From NCBI RefSeq assembly GCF_900459225.1, contig NZ_UHFH01000003.1, positions 1,846,001 through 1,910,000 of the forward strand: a DNA stretch of 64,000 bases, in the 5' to 3' direction. Positions 37,747 to 47,905 of the stretch are shown here, in pieces. Numbering within the stretch: position 1 is the stretch's first letter; the number at the start of each line of letters is the position of its first letter. A program made the translations under genes and the position numbers. Origin of the DNA: Streptococcus dysgalactiae subsp. dysgalactiae (lineage in GTDB: Bacteria > Bacillota > Bacilli > Lactobacillales > Streptococcaceae). The notes under the pieces were generated by a model. The model was not told the DNA's origin. It ran no database searches and was given only the letters and a program-made list of their open reading frames with translations.

Positions 37747-38757
37747 GTTGGACAGTCTATCTCACTCAGAAAAATTTGATAGGGTGTTCGATAGTTTAGG
37801 GATTTCTTAGGAATTTTATTTCTCTTATCAGCTATGTTTGATAAGACTTCTTGAGAAATGCCACTAAAATCCAGTTGTTTGGGTAGGCCGTGTCTTCTTA
37901 AGAGTCCATTCGAATGCTCGTTAAGACCACGCTGACCTGGACAACCAGGATCCGCAAAGAAAATGTCAATATCGTGTTCATTGGACAGTGATTTCCAGTT
38001 TACCACAATCAAAGGTGAAGGACTTGAAAACATGCTTCGGTAATCCAGCCATCCAACAATGGATGGCGCCTTCAATATCGCTAGCTTTTCGTCCATTGGT
38101 TTGAAGGGTAATGATGGCTTTAGATAAGCGTTCTACTAATGTGATAACAGCACTCTTATGGTTCTTACCGACAATAGTATCGCCTTCTAAATGACCAAAT
38201 TCTGTCTCAAAGTCTGGGCTTTTCTCAGCTCTCTCACGTAGGTTACGACGAAAAGCTTGTTTCCCCCGCTTCTCTGAATGACCATTCGGTTTCCGTTTAC
38301 CTTTCCAAGGCATGTCTTCTGCCTTGAAAACACCACGGTCTACCAAACGATACAAGGTTCTCATAGAAGAAGAAATGCGGTCTGGAAAGGTCCCTTTGAT
38401 CACATCGAGGCTCCAGTCTTGCTTCAAATAATCTTGGATGAAGATCTTTTCATCATGGGAAAGAATAGCTTTTCATCGCCAGCAACGAGATTTATTGGTC
38501 TTATAATTCTGATAATAGTCATTGGTTGACTTTCCTTGTTTTAGGAAGTTCACAACCTTATGGATTGTTTGCCGACTTCGTTTAAGTGATTGAGCAATCT
38601 TAAGAACCGATATGCCATTCTCAACATATACCTCTATCATTACAAGTTCGGTTGTGGTAAGATGGGTATAGGTCATCTATGTTATTCCTTTCAGACGAAT
38701 GTAGTGTTTATCTGAGCCTAACATAGATGGCTTTTTCTGTCTAACTTAATTTTACAA
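37735..38757 (-). mobile_element. IS30-family element, degenerate (IS1239-like)
   Basis: About 1020 bp with imperfect terminal inverted repeats TTGTCAAATTAAGTTGGACA and TTGTAAAATTAAGTTAGACA. It holds one transposase gene on the minus strand broken into at least three frames. No target duplication could be seen. The size and family resemble IS1239 of S. pyogenes, an identity I infer from memory. Confidence 0.8.
37743..38676 (-). pseudogene. IS30-family transposase, frameshifted
   Basis: Three pieces on the minus strand: HTH part from 38676 (MTYTHLTTTELVMIEVYVEN, then LKRSRQTIHKVVNFLKQGKS), middle part within 38427-37978 with the first catalytic block FGHLEGDTIVGKNHKSAVI, and the end 38096-37743 with FFADPGCPGQRGLNEHSNGLLRRH and KKSLNYRTPYQIF. 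Frame changes near 38470 and 38000 and a changed second catalytic region (ADPGCPGQRG in place of the usual Ala-x-Pro-x-x-Ser-x-x-Arg-Gly) make it inactive. Confidence 0.85.
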
Positions 38758-38860
38758 ATTAGGTTTTCTTGTTGTCTTTTTAAAAAGGATTAACCATAAA
38801 AACTAAATTCATAGCTATCGAAGCCTGTGAATCAATGACACTTCCCCTTCTCTGTTAATC

Positions 38861-38891
38861 AAAAAGGTCACATTTTTACAGTGTGACCTTT
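38861..38891 (-). terminator. Terminator after the beta-lactamase-fold gene
   Basis: AAAGGTCACA / TGTGACCTTT stem followed by TTTTT on the minus strand. Confidence 0.75.
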
Positions 38892-38944
38892 GTTTTTTCA
38901 TGATGCTGATTAAACACATGACAGACATAAGACTAGTAATTATT

Positions 38945-39868
38945 TTACAAGTAATCAATGATAGCGTCTCTAATGCGACGACGTTCTCGAATCCAAAGGG
39001 GACGATCATCTTTTTCATAGGTTCGATTTGTCAAGAAGATAGCTGCTTTTTGCTCTTTCTTATTCAACATGATAAATGGACCCGTATATCCCGTATGGTC
39101 AATCCAATCCTGTTCCAAATTCCAACCAAGGGAACGCGTTTTTTCTTGGAGACTGTAGTTTGTCCATAGCGAATCTGAAAAGGAATCCTCGAGGTAATGC
39201 ATAGCAAAATGTTCCAAATCGTTGAGGGTTGAAAACAATCCCGCTGATCCCGCCTGTTTTCCTAACACTTTGGCTTTAGGATCATGAACATGCCCGTCGT
39301 TCACTCCTTTTAGAGTAGGTACAGCCGTATGTCTTGGACCAAATGAGGTTTCTGGCATATCAAAAGGCTGAAAAACCAATTCTTGAAAGAGTTGCTCCAA
39401 AGACTTGCCGCAGTAAGTTTCTAACATAAAACCAAGCAGTAAAAAATTCACATCTGTGTACTGAAATGTCTTATCCTTTTTAAGGGATAACTGATTTAAG
39501 GCTGCTTGTAATTCCTGTACCTGAAGGTGATCTCGATTCGGAATATAAGGGTCTAGTCCACTGGTGTGGGTCAATAATTGGCGAATGGTTACTTCCTCAT
39601 GAACTATGTCTGGATAATAGTTTTTTAGGGAGTCATCGAGTTTTAGTGCTCCGCTATTGATCAAGAAAATACAGACAGTCGCAACTCCAACCACCTTTGA
39701 CACGCTAGCTAAATCATAGACCAAGCCTGGCTGAACAGGCTGGTCTCCATCTATTGTCCCCAAATAATACTCCTGCCACTGACCAGACTGAAAAAGGGCT
39801 AAGCTAGCCCCTCTGTATAATCCTTGTTGCATATGGTCATTTAGTTGTTCTAATAAACCAAGGGTCAT
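38945..39868 (-). CDS. Serine hydrolase of the beta-lactamase/PBP fold
   Basis: 307 residues, cytoplasmic by lack of a signal peptide. SxxK motif in YDLASVSKVVGVAT (near residue 60), the second motif as YTDVNFLLLG and the third as DHTGYTG, all typical of EstB/PBP4*-like esterases, not of true class C beta-lactamases. ATGA overlap with the VOC gene sets the start at 39868 and indicates an operon. The natural substrate is unknown. Confidence 0.85.
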   Translation of the reverse strand: MTLGLLEQLNDHMQQGLYRGASLALFQSGQWQEYYLGTIDGDQPVQPGLVYDLASVSKVVGVATVCIFLINSGALKLDDSLKNYYPDIVHEEVTIRQLLTHTSGLDPYIPNRDHLQVQELQAALNQLSLKKDKTFQYTDVNFLLLGFMLETYCGKSLEQLFQELVFQPFDMPETSFGPRHTAVPTLKGVNDGHVHDPKAKVLGKQAGSAGLFSTLNDLEHFAMHYLEDSFSDSLWTNYSLQEKTRSLGWNLEQDWIDHTGYTGPFIMLNKKEQKAAIFLTNRTYEKDDRPLWIRERRRIRDAIIDYL

Positions 39869-40617
39869 TTCATAAACCAAATTTCTATCTGACTTGGATC
39901 AGAAATCACCAAGACCTTATGCTTTTTGTCTACATAAACGGAATGACTCGCTTCTTCCAAATGTGTTTTTAAAGCTGCCATGTCATAATCGGCAGGCACT
40001 TGAAACTCTAGAATCTCTAAATCCCAAGCAATGTGAGGATCGATGGTTAAATCCGGACCTTCCTCTTGAACAAACTCCATCGCAACGGGCAGTTGATCAC
40101 CAAATAACTCGTGGTAAAAGGTTCTTGATTGTTCCTCGTTGGGAACGTTTAGGACGATAATATCAAAGCTAAATTGACTAAGACCCTTGAAGTCTTCATC
40201 TTTTGTGAAAACAGGCAATTCTACTCCTTCAAGGGTTTCGATATCCTCTTCAGCATGTAGCAAGAAGCGATCCCCTTCTGGAGAAACGGTTTCAAAAGCA
40301 TAGCCTTTTTCCCCTTTAAATAAGGTCTCATAGCTAGCTCCATGAGCGAGTAATTGTTCGATATCTTTAGGATGGGCTGTTTTAATCACAATAGTGTTAA
40401 TTTTTTTAGGCCCTTCTACTGCACGTGTTCTAGCTGAAGGAGATTCTTCAATTACAAATCGTTCCTGCCCTCTTCCCCACGATGAAAAAATCGCAATTGC
40501 ATTTTCTTCTGACACTAGACGAAGACCTAGGGTCTTTTGGTAAAATGTAATGTTCAAGTCACGGTTGTTAACACGTAACACTGGGGTTTTAAAGACAAGA
40601 TTCTTAAACAAAGTCAT
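39865..40617 (-). CDS. VOC (glyoxalase/dioxygenase fold) family protein
   Basis: 250 residues built from two VOC half-domains (about 8-85 and 108-248, the second opening FSFDIIVLNVPNEEQSRTFY). The streptococcal type is called CppA N- and C-terminal domain protein in some genomes. It has few of the metal-ligand His/Glu residues of active glyoxalases, so an enzyme role is uncertain. AGGAGGAATT precedes the ATG. First gene of the two-gene operon with the hydrolase. Confidence 0.8.
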   Translation of the reverse strand: MTLFKNLVFKTPVLRVNNRDLNITFYQKTLGLRLVSEENAIAIFSSWGRGQERFVIEESPSARTRAVEGPKKINTIVIKTAHPKDIEQLLAHGASYETLFKGEKGYAFETVSPEGDRFLLHAEEDIETLEGVELPVFTKDEDFKGLSQFSFDIIVLNVPNEEQSRTFYHELFGDQLPVAMEFVQEEGPDLTIDPHIAWDLEILEFQVPADYDMAALKTHLEEASHSVYVDKKHKVLVISDPSQIEIWFMK

Positions 40618-40831
40618 AATTCCTCCTAATCCTCTGTTATTATAGACAAAATTCTGATTTTTGACAAGAAATTATGTGTTTCTTATAAAGCACTATAGGA
40701 ACTTAATTATTCACCTTAATAATCTCAGTAATTTCTAAAAACAGTGAGACAATCGGAAAATTTTTAAAGGCTATGATGTGAACTGCACCCCAAAAGTTAG
40801 ACAACAAATCTAACTTTTGGGGTGTTTTTCT

Positions 40832-41347
40832 ATGAAATTAAGTTATGAAGATAAAATTGAAATCTATCGCTTACGACAATCTGGTTGGACATGGCCTAAA
40901 ATCAGTCAAACATTTAATATGAGTAAGTATAACCTTCAATACATGGTCCGCCTTATTGATATACACGGATTGGAAAGTGTTTGTAAAAGGAAAAATAGGT
41001 ATTATTCTCCTGAACTAAAGCAGGAAATCATAAACGAAGTTCTGATGAAAGGTAGGTCTCAGCTAGAGGTTTCTCTAGATTATGGATTACCAAACAAGGG
41101 AATGCTTCCTAATTGGATAGCGCAATACAAGAAAAACGGGTATACTATTCTTGAGAAATCAAGAGGGAGACCTGTAAAGATGGGACGCAAACCAAAGAGA
41201 AAACTTGAAGAAATGACTGAATTAGAGCGTCTTCAATATGATAATGAGTACCTTAGAGCGGAGAATGCCGTACTAAAAAAGTTGAGAGAACTCCGATTGA
41301 GGGTCGAAGCAAGGCTCAAAGAGCAACAGAAATCATTCAAGGACTAA
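40832..41347 (+). CDS. IS3-family OrfA, copy 2
   Basis: 171 residues, differing from copy 1 at GRKPKRKLEE (Arg for Lys) and RLRVEARLK (Val for Asp). A6G slippery heptamer at 41275-41281, after which the -1 frame is open without a stop into orfB. Confidence 0.9.
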   Translation: MKLSYEDKIEIYRLRQSGWTWPKISQTFNMSKYNLQYMVRLIDIHGLESVCKRKNRYYSPELKQEIINEVLMKGRSQLEVSLDYGLPNKGMLPNWIAQYKKNGYTILEKSRGRPVKMGRKPKRKLEEMTELERLQYDNEYLRAENAVLKKLRELRLRVEARLKEQQKSFKD

Positions 41348-41382
41348 TCAATGTATTTGATTTAAGAATCCTACTTAATATT

Positions 41383-42180
41383 TTGAAGCTGTCTCGATCA
41401 ACCTACTATTATCAGGTTAAACGTCTAACTCAGGGAGATAACAACAAAGAATTAAAAGAAGCTATTCAAGATATTTATTCTGAGAACAAAGGGAGATATG
41501 GTTACCGTAGAATTCACCTCGAACTTAAAAATCGAGGCTATAAAGTTAATCATAAGAAAGTTCAACGTTTGATGACAGAACTTGGTTTGAAAGCTAGAAT
41601 CCGTGCGAAACGTCGCTATAACTCTTATAAAGGTGAGGTTGGCAAGAAAGCTGATAATCTCATTAAGCATCAATTTAAAGCTACCCAACCACTTAAGAAG
41701 TGTTATACCGATGTCACAGAGTTTTCAATTCCTGCTAGTGATCAAAAATTGTATCTATCACCAGTTCTTGATGGCTTTAACAGTGAGATTATTGCATATC
41801 ATTTATCTACCTCGCCAAACTTACAACAACTTAAAACGATGCTTTCCGAGGCTTTTCCTGAACAAACTTACCAGGGCACTATTTTACATAGTGACCAAGG
41901 ATGGCAATATCAACACACTTACTACCATCATTTTCTTGAGGTGCATGGAATGAGACCGTCCATGTCGCGTAAAGGAAATAGCTTAGATAACGGCATGATG
42001 GAATCTTTTTTTGGAACATTGAAGACAGAAATGTTTTATGGGTTTGAGAAGGAATTTACTTCCCTCGAAACATTAAAAACAGCTATTTCAGAATATATCA
42101 ACTACTACAACACTAAACGAATCAAACTTACATTAAAAGGACTAAGTCCTGTGCAATACAGAACTCAATCCTTAACTTAA
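41383..42180 (+). CDS. IS3-family transposase OrfB, copy 2
   Basis: 265 residues from a TTG; one difference from copy 1 (NLIKHQFKA, His for Arg). The DDE residues in YTDVTEF, LHSDQGWQYQ and LDNGMMESFFG are intact. Probably made as an OrfAB fusion by -1 frameshifting. Confidence 0.9.
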   Translation: MKLSRSTYYYQVKRLTQGDNNKELKEAIQDIYSENKGRYGYRRIHLELKNRGYKVNHKKVQRLMTELGLKARIRAKRRYNSYKGEVGKKADNLIKHQFKATQPLKKCYTDVTEFSIPASDQKLYLSPVLDGFNSEIIAYHLSTSPNLQQLKTMLSEAFPEQTYQGTILHSDQGWQYQHTYYHHFLEVHGMRPSMSRKGNSLDNGMMESFFGTLKTEMFYGFEKEFTSLETLKTAISEYINYYNTKRIKLTLKGLSPVQYRTQSLT

Positions 42181-42276
42181 AATATAATGTCCAACTTTTG
42201 GGGGTCACTTCAATGCTCTGTTTTCTTTAGTTTTCGTAAAAAGTAAAAGAAGTGTTAATATGTCAAGAAAGTCAAA

Positions 42277-42305
42277 TTGACGGCACTGCATTTTTTTTGT
42301 AAACT
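42277..42305 (+). promoter_or_regulatory. Promoter of the TauE/SafE permease gene, leaderless
   Basis: -35 TTGACG (42277-42282), 17-bp spacer, -10 TAAACT (42300-42305), then seven bases to the ATG at 42313. Lies 65 bp beyond the IS end, so the insertion left it intact. Confidence 0.6.
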
Positions 42306-42312
42306 AGAACAT

Positions 42313-43218
42313 ATGAATGAAATGATTATTCTTAGACTGATACAAGCTTTGCTAGTCTTAGCAATGCTTTTTATTTTCCTAATACTGGTTAGGCATATCC
42401 GAAAAAACAATATCAATCCTTTTAAACGATTTTGGACCGGTTTTTGGATTGGATTGGTAACCGATGCGCTTGATACCCTTGGGATTGGCTCTTTTGCCAC
42501 AACTACTACATGTTTTAAATTAACAAAATTAGTAATAGATGACCGAAAACTTCCTGGAACTATGACAGTTGGACATGTTCTACCTGTTCTCGTCCAGTCC
42601 CTATGCTTTATTTTCGTAGTTAAGGTTGAAGTCATGACCTTGGTCACTATGGCAGCAGCAGCCTTTATCGGAGCTTATTTTGGAACTAAAATTACTAAGA
42701 ATTGGCATACTCCAACTGTTCAACGTATTCTTGGCAGTCTCTTAATCTTAGCCGCATTTATTATGATTTTCCGAATGATATTTCACCCCGGCGATAATCT
42801 ATCTGACACTATCCATGGTTTACAAGGTATTTGGTTACTTATTGGTATTGCCTTTAACTTTACCGTTGGTGTTCTAATGACGATGGGTTTAGGTAATTAC
42901 GCTCCAGAATTGATTTTTTTCTCACTCATGGGGCTCAGCCCAACTGTGGCTATGCCTGTTATGATGCTGGATGCTGCTATGATTATGACCGCCTCCAGCA
43001 GTCAATTTATTAAAGCAGATCGTGTCAGTTGGGATGGCTTTGCTGGCATTGCTCTTGGTGGTATTATTGGAGTTTTACTCGCTGTCTTCTTTCTGACTAA
43101 TTTGGATTTGAATAGCTTAAAACTTCTAGTTGTCCTAATCGTTATTTTTACAGGAAGCATGTTAATTCGTTCTTCACTCAACCCATCCATTGCTAACAAG
43201 CAGAAACAACCTCATTAA
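42313..43218 (+). CDS. TauE/SafE (DUF81) family membrane permease
   Basis: 301 residues with eight or more membrane segments and the duplicated DUF81 motif (WTGFWIGLVTDALDTLGIGS in the first half, FTVGVLMTMGLGNYAPE in the second). Family members are proposed sulfite, taurine or organosulfur exporters; the substrate is not deducible. The ATG at 42313 (MNEMIILRLIQALLV) has no Shine-Dalgarno and lies at the expected transcription start. Confidence 0.8.
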   Translation: MNEMIILRLIQALLVLAMLFIFLILVRHIRKNNINPFKRFWTGFWIGLVTDALDTLGIGSFATTTTCFKLTKLVIDDRKLPGTMTVGHVLPVLVQSLCFIFVVKVEVMTLVTMAAAAFIGAYFGTKITKNWHTPTVQRILGSLLILAAFIMIFRMIFHPGDNLSDTIHGLQGIWLLIGIAFNFTVGVLMTMGLGNYAPELIFFSLMGLSPTVAMPVMMLDAAMIMTASSSQFIKADRVSWDGFAGIALGGIIGVLLAVFFLTNLDLNSLKLLVVLIVIFTGSMLIRSSLNPSIANKQKQPH

Positions 43219-43232
43219 TAGTAATTTCCCCC

Positions 43233-43266
43233 AAATCCTTTCAAGCATTAACTTTGAAGGATTTTT
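43233..43266 (+). terminator. Terminator after the TauE/SafE permease gene
   Basis: AAATCCTTTCAA / TTGAAGGATTT stem followed by TTTT. Confidence 0.6.
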
Positions 43267-43282
43267 AAATTGACTAGCAAAT

Positions 43283-43322
43283 AACTATCAAAAAAGAGGC
43301 CTGAGCCTCTTTTTTGATAGTT
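43283..43322. terminator. Bidirectional terminator before glpF
   Basis: 18-bp perfect inverted repeat AACTATCAAAAAAGAGGC around CTGA; it reaches the glpF stop. Confidence 0.8.
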
Positions 43323-44169
43323 ATTTGATGTAAAGGAATTTAAATAGCGCTACTGCAGCGATTCCAGCGAGAATAGGTGCCACGACAGGAACCCATGAAT
43401 ACCACCATTTTGAGTCGCCCTTAGCTTCCCCAAGCACTGATTTAGGCAAGAGGTGGTGAATAAGTCGAGGACCAAAGTCACGTGCAGGATTAAGGGCTGG
43501 CCCAGTAGGACCTCCAAGAGAAGCAACAAGTGCCATTACCAGGAAACCAAGACCGATATGAGCAACCGCAGTACTACCGGTTATATATGGAGCTACCTGT
43601 TGAGAAGCGATGACTTCGTCGTAACCAGCATCAAGTAATTTACCGATTAATTCTGCACCAAAGAAGTTCTTTGTAAGGGCAAGCGCACCAAAGAAAAGAA
43701 CGAATGAGCCGGCAAACTCGTTAGCAAAGCCATTGATGACCGACGCTTTATGGCTAGCTTTTGTTCCATCGTCAAGAGCTGAGATAGTCGAGAAGGAACC
43801 CAAAACTGGATTTGGATTTTCTGTCTTTCTAAAGTAAGGGCCATAAACACCAACTAATACAAGTTGACCAAAGATTGCTCCAAGTACCTGTGCGATGATG
43901 TATTGCGCAACGTGTGCCCATGGGAATAAGCCAGAAACAGCTAGTCCCAAAGTAAAGGCAGGGTTAATGTGGTTTCCTGAAACATTACCAAACATTAAAG
44001 CTGGCATCATAACAGCAAGACCGTAACCCAAGGCGATGATAATCCATCCTGAGTTATTCCCTTTTGTTCCTTTTAAATCAACGTTTGCAACGGCACCATT
44101 CCCTAAAATAATAAGCAAGGCAGTCGCAAGAAATTCTGTGATGTACTTCACAGTCCATGTAACATCCAT
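43321..44169 (-). CDS. glpF: Aquaglyceroporin / glycerol facilitator
   Basis: MIP-family channel, 282 residues with six membrane spans and two pore loops, NHINPAFTLG and ALNPARDFGPR. The Asp after the second NPA (NPARD) marks glycerol- rather than water-selective channels. It has a long loop between spans 3 and 4, which contains DDGTKASHKAS. AAATGGAGGAACTAAAGACAC precedes the ATG. Divergent from pepX; a weak cre-like element lies between them. No glpK or glpO neighbours. Confidence 0.92.
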   Translation of the reverse strand: MDVTWTVKYITEFLATALLIILGNGAVANVDLKGTKGNNSGWIIIALGYGLAVMMPALMFGNVSGNHINPAFTLGLAVSGLFPWAHVAQYIIAQVLGAIFGQLVLVGVYGPYFRKTENPNPVLGSFSTISALDDGTKASHKASVINGFANEFAGSFVLFFGALALTKNFFGAELIGKLLDAGYDEVIASQQVAPYITGSTAVAHIGLGFLVMALVASLGGPTGPALNPARDFGPRLIHHLLPKSVLGEAKGDSKWWYSWVPVVAPILAGIAAVALFKFLYIK

Positions 44170-44259
44170 GTGTCTTTAGTTCCTCCATTTTATGATATTA
44201 TTTAGACAAGTACCATTCTATCAAGTATAATAGATAATGTAAAGCTTGTTCACCTAATA

Positions 44260-44275
44260 AAAACGTTTACTTTCA
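44260..44275. promoter_or_regulatory. Weak cre-like element between glpF and pepX
   Basis: AAAAACGTTTACTT fits the cre consensus at 13 of 15 positions in the minus orientation. It is 20-35 bp before the pepX ATG, downstream of the likely pepX -10 (TATAAT at 44226). Confidence 0.35.
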
Positions 44276-44295
44276 AGAAAGGATTTGACGCAAAT

Positions 44296-46578
44296 ATGAA
44301 ATATAATCAATTTTCTTACATCCCTACTTCCATTGAAAATGGCCTTGAAGAACTCCGCTTTTTAGGCTTTGACCTAGGGATGAAAAAGAGCCCAAAAGAG
44401 AATCTAGAAGCTTTTTTGCGTAAGTTCTATTTTCATTTTCAAAACACTGATTACCCACTAAGTAACTTAATTGCTAGTGATAGCATGGATTTGCTTACTT
44501 TTGTGACATCAGATGCTCCTCTAACGAGGGATGTTTTTGAATTGGTTGCCTTGCAATTACTTGGGTTTATTCCAAATGTGGATTTCACATCAGCTAAAGA
44601 CTTCAGCGAATCAATTGGTTTTCCTGTCCAATTTGATGGTCAAAATATCATCAGCTCCCTTCATCATTTATTAGCCACTCGTATGAAATCAGGAATGACC
44701 TTAGTTGATCATTTAGTCAGTCAAGGCCTCTTGCCGATGGATAACCAGTACCACTATTTCAATGGTAAATCTCTGGCAACTTTTAATACCAATGACTTGA
44801 TCCGGGAAGTCGTCTATGTCGAAACCCCTGTTGATACTGATGAGGATGGCAAACTAGACTTAATCAAGGTCAATATTATCCGCCCTAAAACCAGCCAGCC
44901 ATTGCCAACTGTTATGACAGCCAGTCCTTATCATGAGGGGGTGAACGAAGTTGCCAATGATAAGAGATTATATCAGATGGAAGCTGAGTTGAAGGTGAAA
45001 GAACCTCACACCATTTCTGTTTCACGCGTCGATTTCATGCCTTTTAAAACACAACCAGCTGATGTCCCTGTAACAGAGAGCCAAGAGAGTTTTAGCTATA
45101 TTAGTTCCTATACCCTCAACGACTACTTCCTTGCCCGTGGATTTGCTAATATCTACGTTTCGGGTATTGGAACAGCTGGATCAGCCGGCTTTATGACCAG
45201 TGGGGATTACAATCAAATTGCGAGTTTCAAAGCTGTTATTGACTGGTTGAATGGCAGAGCAAATGGGTTCACAAACCACAAGAGAGAGGCCCAAGTTAAG
45301 GCTGATTGGGCGAATGGACTTGCTGCTACAACTGGAAAATCTTATCTTGGAACCATGTCAACAGGTCTTGCCACAACAGGTGTTGATGGTCTAGCCGTTA
45401 TTATTGCTGAAGCAGCCATCTCTTCTTGGTATGACTATTACCGTGAAAATGGCTTGGTTTGCAGCCCTGGCGGTTATCCTGGCGAAGACTTAGACGTTCT
45501 GACTGAATTAACCTATTCTCGTAACTTGCTAGCAGGTGATTATCTCAATCATAATAGTTATTATGAAATTTTATTACGAAACCAAACACGGGCCCTCAAA
45601 CGTGAGTCTGGAGACTACAATCAATTCTGGCACGATCGCAATTACCTTCAGAAAGCAAAACACATTAACTGTGAAGTGGTTTATACCCATGGCCTTCAAG
45701 ACTGGAATGTCAAACCAAGGCAAGTCTATAACATTTTCAACCAGCTTCCTGAAGCTGTTGGCAAACACCTATTCTTGCACCATGGACAGCACGTCTATAT
45801 GCACAATTGGCAATCTATTGATTTCCGCGAAAGCATGAATGCCTTGCTTTGTCAAAAAATGTTAGGCCTTGACAATCATTTCCACCTAGGGGAGATCCTT
45901 TGGCAAGACAATCAAACAGAGCAAAACTGGAAAGCGCTCAAACAATTCGGAAGTTCAAAGAAACAAGAGCTTCCACTTGGTAACGATCGTGTTCTCATTG
46001 ATAACCATTATTGCGAGGACGACTTCACTCGCTATGGTAAGTCTTTCCAAACCTTCAAAGAAGATCTCTTTGAAGTCAAGGCAAATCAAGCTCATGTGGA
46101 TATTATTTTAGAAGATGATCTCCCGCTTAATGGAGAGATGACCTTACAACTAAGGCTTAAATCCAGTGAAAATAAAGGCATCCTCTCTGCTCAGGTACTT
46201 GATTATGGCAAGAAAAAACGCTTCGGCGATACCCCACAATATATGGACCTCACTAGCATCGACAATGGGCAAAATTTCTCTCGAGAAGGACTCAAAGAAC
46301 TCCCGTTTAAAGAGAGCCCTTATCGCGTCATCACCAAAGGGGTAATGAACTTGCAAAACCGTAATGAACTGCTCACCGTCGAAGCCATCCCTAATGATGA
46401 ATGGATGACGGTTACTTTCCCACTTCAACCAAGTATCTACCACTTAGAAAAAGGAGATACTCTCAGAATCCTTCTTTACACCACAGATTTTGAACACACG
46501 ATTCGTGACAATAGCAATTACGCTCTGACCGTTGACCTCAGCCAGTCTCAACTCCTTGTTCCAGTTGATGAAGGCTAA
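44296..46578 (+). CDS. pepX: X-prolyl dipeptidyl aminopeptidase
   Basis: Serine peptidase (S15) that removes X-Pro dipeptides from peptide N termini. 760 residues: N-terminal helical dimer domain, alpha/beta hydrolase with the nucleophile in [12 protein letters not shown] (near residue 350) and the His in [11 protein letters not shown], then a jelly-roll C-terminal domain. AAAGGATTTGACGCAAAT precedes the ATG, with a wide spacing. Works with peptide importers such as the Opp system at the right end of the window. Confidence 0.95.
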   Translation: MKYNQFSYIPTSIENGLEELRFLGFDLGMKKSPKENLEAFLRKFYFHFQNTDYPLSNLIASDSMDLLTFVTSDAPLTRDVFELVALQLLGFIPNVDFTSAKDFSESIGFPVQFDGQNIISSLHHLLATRMKSGMTLVDHLVSQGLLPMDNQYHYFNGKSLATFNTNDLIREVVYVETPVDTDEDGKLDLIKVNIIRPKTSQPLPTVMTASPYHEGVNEVANDKRLYQMEAELKVKEPHTISVSRVDFMPFKTQPADVPVTESQESFSYISSYTLNDYFLARGFANIYVSGIGTAGSAGFMTSGDYNQIASFKAVIDWLNGRANGFTNHKREAQVKADWANGLAATTGKSYLGTMSTGLATTGVDGLAVIIAEAAISSWYDYYRENGLVCSPGGYPGEDLDVLTELTYSRNLLAGDYLNHNSYYEILLRNQTRALKRESGDYNQFWHDRNYLQKAKHINCEVVYTHGLQDWNVKPRQVYNIFNQLPEAVGKHLFLHHGQHVYMHNWQSIDFRESMNALLCQKMLGLDNHFHLGEILWQDNQTEQNWKALKQFGSSKKQELPLGNDRVLIDNHYCEDDFTRYGKSFQTFKEDLFEVKANQAHVDIILEDDLPLNGEMTLQLRLKSSENKGILSAQVLDYGKKKRFGDTPQYMDLTSIDNGQNFSREGLKELPFKESPYRVITKGVMNLQNRNELLTVEAIPNDEWMTVTFPLQPSIYHLEKGDTLRILLYTTDFEHTIRDNSNYALTVDLSQSQLLVPVDEG

Positions 46579-46620
46579 CTAACAAAAAGTGCTCACCTGA
46601 TAGGCACTGAATCCCTAAAA

Positions 46621-47835
46621 TGAGACAAAAGAAAAACACTCCTGTTGAAATCTAGTAAACTAGAAACAGGAGTGTTTTATTATGGTTAAAAAAGCATATT
46701 CATGGGAAACTAAGCTGGCTTGCATCGAGAAGAAGAAAGCAGGCAAGTCTAACAGAGTGATTATGGAGACTTTAGGTATCAAAAATGATAGTCAAATCTA
46801 TACTTGGATGAAATGGCACGAAAACGAGGAGCTTTATCGTTCTCATCAAGGTGTTGGCAAGCAATATACCTATGGTAAAGGCTTGGAACATCTGTCTGAA
46901 GTGGAACAATTACCATTATAGGTTGACCTCTTAAAAAAGTATCGAGGCTTGATAAGGAAATCGATAAAGTAAGTCTTATCAAGCTTGTGGAAGACTATAA
47001 AAACAACTACCCGATAGCTTTCATTCTAGACTGTTTCAAGGTCAAACGGTCAACCTATTACCGTTGGAAACAGGAGTATGAGAAGCCGTAAAAAAAAGAT
47101 GACGTCATTGAATTAATTGAACAGCTCTGCATGGAGAATCACTTTATTTATGGCTATCATACCATTACACGATTGCTCAAAAAGATCCACGGATTGACTG
47201 TTAATACAAAGAAAGTCTATCGTATCATGAAAAATAATGGCTAGCTTTGTCGGACACGCAACAAGAAAGTTCCCAATTTGGGTAAAGCTTATGATTTAAC
47301 AGATAACAAATTGAGTCGGGATTTCCATTCCGATAAGCCTATGGAAAAGCTTGTAACAGATATTACCTACCTATATTATTTCGGTAACTGTAAATTGTAT
47401 CTCTCATCAATTATGGATCTCTATAACCGAGAAATGATAGCTTACACTATTTCAGAGTGTCAGGACACGGATTTTTTACTAGACACCCTTAATCAGTTAA
47501 AATTGCCTAAAGGAGCACTCTTACACAGTGGCCAAGGCTCAGTGTATACTTCTATGGCTTACTACCAGGCTTACACGGAAAAAGGCATTATCTGCTCAAT
47601 GTCTCGAAAAGGAACACCTGCAGATAATGCCTGTATTGAATGGTTTCACTCCGTCCTAAAGACTGAAACCTTTTATCTCCATAACTGGAGACACTTAGCC
47701 AAAGATAGTGTAACAGATATTGTTAAAAATGACCTTACATTTTATAATGAAACTAGACTTAAACAGAGATTAAACGACCAGTCGCCTGTACAGCACAGAA
47801 AACTGATCGCCTAAAAGTGTTTTTCTTACGTCCCA
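46621..47835 (+). mobile_element. IS3-family element, degenerate
   Basis: 1215 bp with inverted repeats TGAGACAAAAGAAAAACACT and TGGGACGTAAGAAAAACACT. No target duplication is visible (AAA left, CCA right), so it is old or rearranged. A hairpin of AACACTCCTGTT (46636-46680) in the left end could serve as the pepX terminator. Unrelated in sequence to the two IS150-type copies. Confidence 0.85.
46682..47817 (+). pseudogene. IS3-family transposase, dead
   Basis: orfA (46682-46921, MVKKAYSWETKLACIEKKKA) is cut by a stop, several further stops interrupt the region to 47243, and the last open part (from 47278) keeps the integrase core. There the second catalytic aspartate is lost: LLHSGQGSVY in place of the usual HSDQG. 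YLYYFGNCKLYLSSI and the DNACIEWFHSVLK glutamate remain. Inactive. Confidence 0.88.
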
Positions 47836-47905
47836 CCATTAGGGTGCAGTGTCATTATCCGGTGAGCATTTTTTGAATGTCAAACTAGTCATTACTACAA
47901 CAAGC

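Larger units (their letters stand above)
40779..42212 (+). mobile_element. IS3-family (IS150-type) insertion sequence, copy 2
   Basis: Same 1434 bp as copy 1 with inverted repeats TGAACTGCACCCCAAAAGTT and TGAAGTGACCCCCAAAAGTT, in the opposite orientation. 3-bp target duplication ATG at 40776-40778 and 42213-42215. It sits between the VOC gene promoter region and the TauE permease gene without breaking a gene. Confidence 0.95.

Noticed and set aside
38945..39868. True beta-lactamase (antibiotic resistance)
   Set aside because: No signal peptide, and the second and third motifs (YTD, HTG) point to an esterase/PBP4*-like hydrolase.
46636..46680. Hairpin as an independent small RNA gene
   Set aside because: It is the subterminal part of the dead IS3 element; a terminator role for pepX is simpler.
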